A DNA stretch of 64,000 nucleotides. Source: Diaporthe sp. PMI_573 (lineage: Eukaryota; Ascomycota; Sordariomycetes; Diaporthales; Diaporthaceae). The notes beneath the pieces were generated by a model. It searched no databases. It saw nothing but the letters and a program-made list of their open reading frames with translations, and was not told where the DNA came from. The stretch's first letter is position 1, and each line of letters opens with the position of its first letter. The DNA lies in the NCBI GenBank assembly GCA_021399435.1, contig JAJTUP010000054.1, positions 124,001 to 188,000 of the forward strand. Reading direction: 5' to 3'. Below, piece by piece: positions 21,703-31,085 of this stretch. The translations under genes and the position numbers were made by a program.

Positions 21703-22345
21703 TATCGTATTGCCTTCCATTCTGTCCGCCGTCCAGTTAGAACGGACGTACTGTTCAACAGGATCACAGCCTGGTCGAGCGAATCCGTCGAGGTTTGCTG
21801 TCCCGGCGTTACAGAGGCTATTGTGAACAATTCCGGTCTGCGGCAGTACATCGTCGGTGTGGCCAAATGCTATAATATCAGCAGAGGTGCTGCAAAGCAC
21901 GCGCAATTTATGCTGGGATCGCAAGCCCACTGTGCGCCTTTCGTCGCCTGCATGATTCTTCAGTACATCCAGGAAAAAATACTCTTTAAGTAGTGGAACC
22001 CCAGGAACTTGGCTTTAATGCCGTGGTATTGGGATTCGGGGAGAGATGAGCCGGGGGCTTTGGCTGCTGCGTCGATGAGGTTGAGTGGGATTGCTGAGTT
22101 CCAAGCACCTTTGCGGAGAGCCCGTTGAAATCTTCGGCTGACAGGCTAATGCTGGCCATTTCAGGGTACAAGGGGGTAATGTCGTAAATGACGGCAAGGG
22201 CCCCAACAGCAATTTCGGAGGCACATATATAGCTTGGGATGCCATGGCCGAGGGCGACATGAGTGCCTCACATCTGCTGGTGGCGGAAGTTGCCCTGATG
22301 CGTAGCACTCGCTTTGGTGCGTGTTCAGTGTACGGTGCTTTACCG
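21703..22345 (+). other. Unidentified coding-like segments
   Basis: An open frame of 96 codons at 21703-21993 (for example VVAKCYNISRGAAKHAQFML is approximated by VGVAKCYNISRGAAKHA) and a second open stretch at about 22157-22345 (including NSNFGGTYIAWDAMAEGD) read like real protein but match no family I know. They may be exons or decayed remains of one gene. No start codon or promoter is clear. Confidence 0.25.
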
Positions 22346-22454
22346 AGTCGTACTTTTGAAGATGCCTTCCCCCTCCTCTTGAGGTTTCTAAGGCTTAAGG
22401 CAACCTAGTAAGCCGAGGGTACGAAAATGGGTACGCACATATCCTCATTCTTTC

Positions 22455-22681
22455 GGCCAGTTAGTATGTACCGTTTTCTGCCAGTCAGTACGTACCGTTT
22501 TCTGCCAGACAGTACGTACCATTTTCTGTGAGTCAATACGTACCCTTTCTGCCAATCAGTACGTACCCTTTCTGCCAGTCAGTACGTACTTTTTTCTACC
22601 AATCAATACGTACCCTTTCTGCCAATCAGTACGTACCCTTTCTGCCAGTCAGTACGTACCATTACGTACCCTTTCTGCCAT
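22455..22681 (+). repeat. GTACGTAC minisatellite array 4
   Basis: About ten units with the same GTACGTACC..TTTCTGCCA core, in the same orientation as the other three arrays. No chromodomain gene precedes it. The array ends about 75 bp before the first ATG of a LINE fragment. Confidence 0.9.
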
Positions 22682-22755
22682 GGAAGTATTACCGCAACTT
22701 CAAAGTGGTGTCAGATGTGACGGGTAGCCAAGAGGTATGTGCCTGAGGCATCAAT

Positions 22756-23382
22756 ATGTCCGTCATGACAAAACCAGCCCCCAACGGGATGTTGTGGGTT
22801 CCAGCAGGAGAAGAGGATTTTGCGCTGGGACCAAAAGCCAAAGCAGCAGCGCGGAAGGCCACAGAAGGAGAATGCAGACCAGATGTGCCACCACATCTAG
22901 CAAGATCCACAAGGATAAGACTAGCGATAACCAAGCAGCGGCAAACAAGAACACTACCAGAAAGAGTCGGGAAATGCTCGAAGCAGATAGATACGGCACT
23001 GCCAGGCAAGCATACCCGTACTCTATATGACCCGCTGAAGAGGAAGGAAGCAGACGTACTATCACAGCTCCGCACCGGAATGGTGAGACTTAACAGCTTT
23101 CTATGCAAGATAGGAACGGTGGAATCGGACACTTGCGAATGCGGGCTAGCATCAGAGACAGTGGAACACTTCCTATTCCGCTGTGCAAAATGGACCGCGC
23201 AACGGGAAGGCATGTTGCGATGCTCACAGGCAAAGATGGGAAACCTATCATACTTCCTGGGGGGAAAGGCGGCGTCTGACGGTGACAAATGGACACCAGA
23301 CATGCGGGCAGTACGCGCGACGATCAAATTTGCCATTGCAACGGGGAGGCTTGACATGGACCAGAAGCCTCAGGCACACTAA
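22756..23382 (+). pseudogene. Tad-type LINE ORF2, 3' end
   Basis: The 208-codon frame is the tail of a non-LTR retrotransposon polyprotein. It contains LPGKHTRTLYDPLKRKEADV and LRTGMVRLNSFLCKIGTVES, followed by the zinc-knuckle-like CECG ... VEHFLFRCAKW typical of the region after RNase H in Tad elements. Endonuclease, reverse transcriptase and the RNase H catalytic part are missing, as in 5'-truncated copies. It is non-functional on its own. Confidence 0.85.
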
Positions 23383-23623
23383 CTATTCAGATTGAATCCT
23401 ACTAACATCATACAGTCTCATTTTGGCAGACCGTGCTTCAGCTGCTGAGGATAGGATGCTGAACACTTGGAGAAATTGGCCTTCAAGCAGGCCTGTCACT
23501 GCATATACATCAGATTGGACCAGTCAGTAGAGTGAAATTGTGGGGCTTCGGGTGATTATGGAAGAACCGTACGAAACGAAAATAGCTTAGCGCAAAGGCC
23601 CTCTGGGGTGTGTCCCCCCGGGC

Positions 23624-23652
23624 GAAATAAAATCCATCCATCCATCCATCCA
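23624..23652 (+). repeat. LINE 3' tail, (CCAT)n after AATAAA
   Basis: The sequence AAATAAAATCC is followed by tandem CATC units and then unrelated sequence. A short tandem tail after a polyadenylation-like signal is the usual 3' end of Tad-type LINEs. It marks the right end of the copy that includes 22756-23382. Confidence 0.6.
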
Positions 23653-23845
23653 ACGGGAGGGGTCGCACTAGAGAACCAAGACAAGACATCAACAAAAAAT
23701 ACACAAGTGACCACCCCATCAATTGGACCCTAATTACATGTACCTAAAAGGGTGATAATCCGACAGAAGGTATCATCGCAGGGAGGACGTTTTGATTCCC
23801 GCGGGTCCAATCTGCCTTCAGACCTAAAAGATGCCCTATAAAGCC

Positions 23846-24350
23846 TCATCGAGCACTATGGAGATAATCTTTGCTATCGGCGATCAATGCACTCCATTTC
23901 ACCGCTTGGTGGGAAGTCTGACTCTGTTGTCCAGTTGGCAAGGTGGTAGGCGCCTTGCACCATAACAAACGGCGGGATACACCAGCCCTTCGCATTGATG
24001 CATTCGATGACTTTGCCCATTTTTCCAGGCTGTATAGATTTAGCCTTTCCATGTCGATCAGAACGTGTAACAACTATTGATGCAGTTATCACGCCCATCA
24101 TAAAGCCAGTCTCGTCGAAGTTGTATAGGTCGTCATCCACGACCCCATACTTAGCCATCATGTTACGGAGTAGCCGGAACCAGTTCCCAGTGACCTCTGG
24201 ATCTTCGCAGAGGGCCCTCTGGTACTCATAAGGCCGATTAAACTTGGTCTTCAGGCTGGATTGTGCATCCAGAAAGCGACGAGCCCAGTGCTTGCCCACA
24301 GGCTTGCCATCTCGAGATGCTTGCCCACAGGCTTGCCATATCTTCCACAC
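23846..24350 (-). pseudogene. pogo transposase fragment, sister of the 31086 element
   Basis: The frame covers the CENPB-type HTH end and the first part of the DDE domain: NRPYEYQRALCEDPEVTGNW, DDLYNFDETGFMMGV (first catalytic Asp) and INAKGWCIPPFVMVQGAYHL. It is clearly the same family as the intact transposase at 31408. The C-terminal two thirds are absent after FPPSGEME. Near 24290-24340 the GKPVGKH codons are partly duplicated and the frame is disturbed. No terminal repeats flank it. Confidence 0.85.
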
Positions 24351-24479
24351 CAGAAAGCCGCAACCCAGAGAGCTAAATTTACTCGGTCAGTTCGCCAGGC
24401 CAGTTTTTCCCTAGTGGGCAGACAGCTGTCTGTTGTGAAGCAGACATGCACCTAACATACACTGCTCTCAGGCCCAGAA

Positions 24480-24730
24480 TATGGACGCGCCAGACGAGGG
24501 CAGGTGATATGTAAGCCCAGTTCTGGGTCGACCCAAAAATGGTACAAAGGCCACTTGGCCCAGGATTCGGGCCATTTTGCAGCTTGCTTAAAATAACCGA
24601 ACAGAATCGGTCTGGCGCAGGGTACTGAGAACCACGTCAGACTTTGACACACTTTCAATGGCCGATGTGGTCATGTAAGGCGCGCGCACGTGATATGTGA
24701 GCCCGATCCTGGGTCACCCCAAATGGCCAT
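24480..24730. repeat. Two diverged tandem copies of a ~200-bp unit
   Basis: GTGATATGTAAGCCCAGTTC at about 24502 and GTGATATGTGAGCCCGATCC at about 24690 are followed in both cases by CTGGGTC, an ACCCAAA/CCCCAAA block and ATGG. They mark two degenerate copies of one unit about 190 bp apart. The origin is unknown. Confidence 0.5.
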
Positions 24731-24987
24731 GTTCTGACCGCCTCTTGTTGAATCGGATTTTCGAAATTCCCAGAATTTGTCCTGAAGGACAGCCAGCCGA
24801 AAAGAAATTTACAGGTAGGACGTTGACACGTTCCAATTCGAGCTTTCTCGTGACTTGCTGCAAACAGCAGGGTGGTAACCATGTGTGGTGAGATGCATGG
24901 CTCGGCTCGGCCCGCAGCAATCGAAGAGCATGGACGGCGGGAACCAGCAGCTTCCGGACAACCAAAAGACGCTACCGAAACCTTAAG

Positions 24988-25992
24988 CTACTGTCCCCCT
25001 TCAAACTCCATAATCCGTGCACGGCTTATGTCCGCCTCCTTCTCCCAGGAATTATCGCCACCCGGGCCTTTCCATTCCACAAGGTATTCAATCCTCCCAT
25101 GTCGGGCTCTCTTCCCCAGTAACCGCTCAATCGCAAAGTGATTCCCTTCATAACTCGCCTCGAACTCGTCGACCAGCTCAGCGCCTATGTCTCTCCGCTT
25201 CTCCCATGTGCTATCGTTGTCGTGAAAGCCCTTCCACTTCACGAGGTACCAAGTCGTCCCACCTCGAGTCCATTTGCCGAGCAGCATGTCAACTTCCCAT
25301 ACGTTTCCCTCGGCATCTATCGGGATCGGCTGGCTTGCTGCTTGGCTGCCGGGGGCCGAACCGGTTATTGGTTTTTTCTTGTGTTCAGTCTCTGAGCCGA
25401 GTGCCTGGGAAGTGCCGTCGGGTAGAGAGGACAGAGAGGTATCAGTGATGGAACATGAATCCCAAACACTGCTTCCTTGGCTCCCGGAGCATGAACAGGA
25501 ACTGCTGAGTGGTATTGGCGTCCGCCTTGTGAAATCCTGTCCGTAGCTTGGCACAAGCATCTCCGGTGCCGGTTCAGGACTCCGAAGTTCGTACGGCGGT
25601 AGGTTATGGGCAGCGAATTGACTCCATGGCGGCAAGGTCTTCGCCTCCGTGAATGGGTAAAAAAAGGAAGAATTGCTCGGAGTATGGAAGGGGGGCGACC
25701 AAGCCATCGGCTCGAGGTACGGTTGAAATGTATATGGAGAACATTCGAGACTCTGTACTGGTAGGGGTGCCTCGACAGGAAGAAACGAAGCGCCCATAGT
25801 ACCTATGGGCTCCGTCAAGGGCCTGTTTTGGTCAGCTATGAGGCCACCTAAGGGGATGAGGCACTTCGCACTCAGCTGTAGCGGGTCCGCATATTGGAAA
25901 TGGAGTCGGAGCCGGCACTGTCTGGAAACAATGGGGTGCAATGTTGCTTGGCGTGGCTCCAACTCGGACATCGAACGATCCCCATTGCTCAT
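24988..25992 (-). CDS. Tandem-chromodomain protein, 334 aa
   Basis: Single exon from the ATG at 25992. Residues 1-220 are low-complexity (Pro, Ser, Leu). Chromodomain 1 (about 228-275) reads VWEVDMLLGKWTRGGTTWYL, VKWKGF, then DSTWEKRRD. Chromodomain 2 (about 284-325) reads FAIERLLGKRARHGRIEYLV, EWKGPGG, then NSWEKEADI. Both keep the Trp-Lys-Gly and Ser/Thr-Trp-Glu positions that form the methyl-lysine pocket. The protein ends just after domain 2, so it lacks the shadow domain of HP1 and the helicase of CHD proteins. A chromatin-binding role is likely; partners are unknown. It is a different architecture from the SANT/chromodomain genes 4-14 kb away. Confidence 0.75.
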   Translation of the reverse strand: MSNGDRSMSELEPRQATLHPIVSRQCRLRLHFQYADPLQLSAKCLIPLGGLIADQNRPLTEPIGTMGASFLPVEAPLPVQSLECSPYTFQPYLEPMAWSPPFHTPSNSSFFYPFTEAKTLPPWSQFAAHNLPPYELRSPEPAPEMLVPSYGQDFTRRTPIPLSSSCSCSGSQGSSVWDSCSITDTSLSSLPDGTSQALGSETEHKKKPITGSAPGSQAASQPIPIDAEGNVWEVDMLLGKWTRGGTTWYLVKWKGFHDNDSTWEKRRDIGAELVDEFEASYEGNHFAIERLLGKRARHGRIEYLVEWKGPGGDNSWEKEADISRARIMEFEGGQ

Positions 25993-27299
25993 GGAGATGC
26001 GATGTGTTCGGCTCAGGCGCTAAAGGACGATGCCCCTCTTCGTACCGGGGAAGTATATCTGGGGGACCCTCGGCGCGGCAAAGTAACCAATTTTGACCCG
26101 GAGTTATCTGCTGCGTTGGTTCCATCGTGGGGGACTGTTCAAGATCTTCGTGCTCGCGTTGAAGAATCAGTGATGGATCATTGAGAAGTCTGTACGTTGG
26201 GAGTTGGGATCAGGGCAAAAGAGAATAGTGACCAACTATATATATGCCCGGACGTGGCCATGACAGGTCGACATGTCTTGCCCTCCCAATTGCCAAGGCA
26301 TATTTTGACATGGCGACCTCATTCCGGTTGCGAGGATATGTCGCATCCATGGGGCCTAGGATGCCTTGGCTGTGCTTCCGCACCTCTCGCAAAGCCACCG
26401 ACCAGGAGATGCATGAGATCGGCGCTCATGATGTCTGTCAGATTGAGATCCCCTAGTCAAGTGTCTGACGGGATAGTTTATCAGCAGCCTGAAGGACTTG
26501 GCTTCGCGTGCCCGGAGGCTTCTGGCGATGCTATTAAGAGGCCTCCCTTCCCCTTGTCTGTTGGGAGTGGTGGCGGATCACTGAAAAGACTCCTATGCCG
26601 GATAGGAGCTGCGTGCTCGGCGATCCCTGAATGACGCAAATCTCTCTCCCATCCTGGGCCGGGCCTTGAAGGGTCATCTGGTGCAGCCAAGATACTCTCA
26701 GCCCATATTATGCGTTATGTCCTCTTCGTCTCACAAGCTACTACGAATTTTGGAATCTGCCTTGACAACGTGATGCCGTGGTGTATCAAAAGATGCCGGG
26801 GTCGGCTCGGCCCTTCTGAGTTCATCCCTTCCGTGTCTTGACCAAGCCCCCTTCCCCCCTGAAGGCCATGCAAAGCACCTCAAGTCTGCCTTATCTGAGT
26901 TGTCCTGACGTATTAATACACTTGGAACCCGGTCTTCTGCACATCACAATCACGCTTCGGAGGGAGCGGCGATGCTGGTGGCTCATCGACGCCATCCATG
27001 CTATCAGCCCCTGAGCAGCTGAAGGGAAGGAAGGGAGATGGTTACTAAACCCGGCATGATATTCGGAGGGAACGTGTCCCTCGGTCACTCCTAAGGTGAC
27101 AATGACATCATGTCACTCATCTTGAAGGGGCTGAGGCAGTACAGATCCATGAGACGACGTCCTCGTACGTGGAGTGGGCTGCGGCACGGTGACCAACAAC
27201 CGCATTCAGCTCTTCAGAGAGTCAGATTGGCCATACGATTCGCGCCTCAACGTCAGAATCTTGCCGATATAGCCGGCCGTTGCGCCTCGGGGTGATAGA
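25993..27299. other. Intergenic, no supported gene
   Basis: Frames here are short and lack recognisable domains. The region may contain the promoter of the double-chromodomain gene at its left end. I see no element ends or RNA genes. Confidence 0.4.
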
Positions 27300-27585
27300 G
27301 GAGGGACAGGGAGGAGGGTCCTGAACACATAAACCCCTTTCCTTCCCTCTCGAGCTCTCTTTCTCACCTGTTCATCACCTCTGCCCATCTCCGAATCTCT
27401 CATCGATCCCCATCCATTTCACGCCTACACACGTCAGGATGGATCCTCTCTTGCGCTCAATGGTACAGTGCCATAGCCTATGTTGAAGGGCATACCATTG
27501 ACATCTTACAGCGTGCTCTGATTCTTGAGGCGAAACCAGGTTTTCCTGTTACTATTCCATGGCCGGATCAGAGCTCCTAATAGTG
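27300..27585 (+). pseudogene. Promoter and first exons of a truncated host gene (tentative)
   Basis: A long CT-rich stretch (27335-27435), typical of fungal 5' leaders, precedes ATGGATCCTCTC at 27439. A possible intron of about 50 nt (GTACAG ... CTTACAG) joins an eight-codon exon to a second that stops after about 23 codons. The total is about 30 aa with no known domain. hAT subterminal sequence begins right after. I read it as a gene start whose body has been lost, but the model rests only on splice signals. Confidence 0.3.
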
Positions 27586-27599
27586 TAACCAGTGCGTGT

Positions 27600-27790
27600 G
27601 AAAGCCTCAAACTGCTCATTTAGTCCGTTTGAATTGGCCACACTAAACTACCGGTCCGTCTAACTTGGCCACACTAAACTACCAGTCTGCCTGAAATGCC
27701 CAAACTACACTATTGGTCCGTCCGTCACCGTCACACTAGACCACAGTGCAAACTATGGTCTACACTAATAGTCCAAACATAAAAGATGGC
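27600..27790. repeat. Subterminal repeats of a hAT element
   Basis: The word CCACACTAAACTACC/CAGTC recurs around 27641 and 27668, and related ACTATTGGTCC, CACACTAGACC and ACTAATAGTCC words follow. They lie just beyond the 3' end of the hAT transposase at 27847-30085 and are best read as its subterminal transposase-binding region. An exact terminal repeat could not be fixed. Confidence 0.5.
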
Positions 27791-27846
27791 TTGTGGCCCA
27801 TCCCCGTACCTGCCTCCAAGCTTCCCAATGCCATTGTCGAATTGTC

Positions 27847-30085
27847 TCACCGCCCGCCTTCTTTATCACGTCCCTGAATCCAAAGTATCGACGACGGTAC
27901 CCGTGGCTGCCGGATCGACATAACGACACTAGAGTCCAGAATTAGACATCGGTACACATCACGAATCAGAAGGCTTACCTCTGATGGGACTATCAAAGAG
28001 CTCCTGTCCCAGGATCGTAGGCATTCCAAGAGGTTCAACGTTTCAATGTTCATGGATCCTCGCTGGTCGGTTACCGAAAGCTTGGCTTTGGAGAAGAGTC
28101 GCTCTGTCTCAGTAGACATAGGCGCAATCGATAGAATGTCGATGGCCACCATAGATAAGTTAGGGAACCGCCGTCGCTGCGCTGATTCTAAGCACCATTT
28201 CAACGGATCCGATACCATCATCACAGGCTCACGGCAGTACACTTCGTACTCGTCGTCATCCATGTTGAAAATCGTAGCCTTTTGCTCTCTCATCCACATT
28301 TTGTACCCATTTGGTAGTCTTGTAGTTGGCTCTTGTGCAGAAGTTGGTCGAAGAGCAGGGCAGGAGGTGGTTGATTTGTACGACTCCCTCCACAGCTCCC
28401 CTACGCGAGCTTTAGCTCTCTCAATCCATTCATTCTTGTCCTCCCAAGTCTTCTCCATGTATGCCCACTTGAGGGAAGGATGCAATACCGTCGCAGCTGA
28501 GTAGACCGGCGAATCTTCCGTCAATTCATAGTAGTCAGCCAGTTTTGCCCAGGCGGTCTCCATCATTGTAGCCAACTGGGGGATGGTGGTGGTCTTCTTG
28601 GCTGCCTCAATGTGATGCAGAAGGTAGTCCATGGTAGGCAGAACGTCAGAGATGGAATTTCCCATGCCCTCGTTGGCCATTGTAGCGTCGTGAAATGGCT
28701 CGAGGAATTTGTGAGTCTCGGTCAAAGTTACCCAGTCAGAGGGAGTCAGAACATCGTCTTGCAGAGCCGGCTCTTCAGCACGAAATACGGTGATGGCTTG
28801 GCGGACTTTGGGCCTGAGGACCCACTCGACCATGCCGTACCACGAATTCCAACGAGTGTCATTGTCGCGCCGCAGCCTTAGACCGTCGGTGAGACCAGTA
28901 AACGTTTGAAGCCGCTGGGGTGTCCAAGTGACGTAGACTACGATGTTATGCAGCTTGCCTATCGCCCCTCGCCTTCTCCATTGCTCAACTTCCTTGTTGG
29001 ATGGCCCGTGGTAGGAATCTGTTGTGGGTGGTCGCTTTCCTATGAGGAACTCCATCACGGCCAGATTAATGATGTGGCCGAAACACCGAAGCCGGTGAGG
29101 AAGAGGATCGTAGAAGACATCGAACTCGTGTTCTAAGTCGTCAGATACTTTGTCGATCATGGTGTTCATATTAGTAGCATTATCCATCATGAAGTATCCA
29201 ACTTTCGATGCGATTCCATATTCTCGTATGAACTCCATGATGGCTTCTGCCATGTTCTCGCCGCTGTGCTGTCCTTCCAGTTCTTTGATCCCCACCACCA
29301 GGGACTGCAGGCCATGGTCTTCGGTAACGAATTGAACTGTGAATCCGATTACGCCCAAACAATTTGGCGATGTCCAGCTGTCGCGAACAATGTGGATTGA
29401 AGAAAGGGCATTCTGTAGAGCTCGCCTTACAAACTCCTTTTTGTTGTCGTAGGCCCATTGTAAGTCATTTTTGACCGTATCGCCAGTCATCGGGAGGAGA
29501 TCATCAGCAGCGGGACGAATACCGGATAAAATCGCGAAAGGCCAGCTGCTCAACATGAGCAAATGGGAGGCTGCAAGCTACAGTGTAGCGGCAGTACAAT
29601 TCGCGCAGAGTGGCTTGGTCTAGGGCATCTTCCTCTGCCGTCACCTTGCGTTTCTTGGCGGGGGGTAGGGTTTCATTGGCCAGGAAGGCAGTAATGTCTC
29701 CAAGGCGACTTTGAGTCACTTCCCGCCTGGTTTCTTGCCTTCCAGAAATCGTGATATTGTGCCCCTTCCGCAGATGATTGACGATGGCGGCCGACCCTCC
29801 AGAGTAATTGTATTTCTTCGCTCTTTTCTTGTCGAAGCAGGGCTGGCAATGCCACCATTTCGTTCCGTTGGAATCGACCCAAGCTGCCGGGATACTCTTG
29901 CCTTCTTCTCTTCGACAATACTGCCAAATAGGAGACTTTTTTTGTCGGGAGACGCTAAAAGGTGGCGAAGACGATGATGCAAGCGACGTGGTGGCCGCTG
30001 CATCACTAATAAGGTCAGAATCATCCAGATGGCTGGTGCTGCCAATAGCACTAGCTGCCTCGGAGAGATCCACGATGGAAGACAT
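27847..30085 (-). pseudogene. hAT transposase with BED finger, split by one frameshift
   Basis: The ATG at 30085 opens a frame with an N-terminal BED finger (WWHCQPCFDKKRAKKY ... IVNHLRKGH, residues about 78-108). Within 29504-29562 the reading passes to a second frame at the point where HVEQLAFRDFIRY should continue into RPAADDLLPMTG. The second frame carries the first Asp block (IHIVRDSWTSPNCLGVIGFT), the second (GYFMMDNATNMN), RCFGHIINLAVMEFL, DNDTRWNSWYGMVEW and the C-terminal MSTETERLFSKAKLSV. Together they make about 740 aa, normal for hAT. One frameshift is the only obvious lesion. No terminal repeat was recognised on the 5' side. Confidence 0.85.
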
Positions 30086-31083
30086 GATTCAGTAGAGACG
30101 GCACGTAGACAATAAGAGTGGTGATCGCTGTAGATACCACCGGCTGCGCAGAATTGCAATCACATCTACTAAAACCCGAGCCGCGATATTCTCGCCAGTA
30201 TGGCTCTCTACCACCTCTGGGATGTCCAAAACCAGCTTCCGAAGGCTATCATACTCGTCTAGAAAGAAGACGATATAAGCTTAGGGCGCTCGACTTTCAT
30301 GCATCTAAGATGGACGGTATTAGCATTAGTAGTCGACAAGGTCGAAGCATTCCATGTGAGTGTAGGCTGAGCCACGTGCTGGTATCGAAAATATGCTCGC
30401 GCTGAAAGGGTCGGTCAAGTCTATGGAGAGCTCCGACGCTTTGACGCCACTTCTATCAATCACGGCAATTCCGTCCTCGTCTGGAACCGCTTGGATTCTC
30501 TTCCTGATCTCCTCCAAAGTCTCAGCGGAATCAACCACACCTGTCGCCCAGACCTGTTCCAGGACTGCCGAGTGGCTAAGAGTCTCCACGACTTCGACCG
30601 CCAAGTGGAAGCTCCTGACTATGTTGTCAGCAGTCGGCCCGGCCTGCATGGTCGCTACTGTTTTTCAGCCCATCTCATCAACCACTTTTGTGCCTTCGTT
30701 AGCTGTACCCGGCGGTGTAGCACATGGAACGCCCCTTTCCGGCGCTTGTGAGCAGCTTTTGCCACGGGGAAACACATAACCACGATATTCTCACCAGACT
30801 ACTGCGGACGCAGGATCAGAGAATAATACAGAAAGTTTCCTGCTAGAGGCGAGCTGTGTCAAACCTGCTCTTACAAAAAGTCTGAAAATAGAACACAAGG
30901 GATTGCGAGAGAATGCTTTTGAAAAATGAGTTTTGAGACGGTGGTACATTGCCTTTCCATCATATTGCCATCGATTAGTGAGAATCCAAAGAATAATTCT
31001 GAATAGCGAAAACAGGCCACCCAAAACAGCTTTGATCAAGGCCAGGTTATGTGAAAAAGTATTTACGTAATTATATTTCCACA
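30086..31083. other. Intergenic with one unidentified frame
   Basis: A minus-strand frame at 30326-30649 (107 codons) has good coding character (for example IRKRIQAVPDEDGIAVIDRS) but matches no family I know. It could be an exon of a decayed gene. Nothing else is supported before the pogo element. Confidence 0.3.
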
Positions 31084-31085
31084 TA

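Noticed and set aside
22528..22746. 72-codon frame across array 4
   Set aside because: Same artefact of translating the minisatellite.
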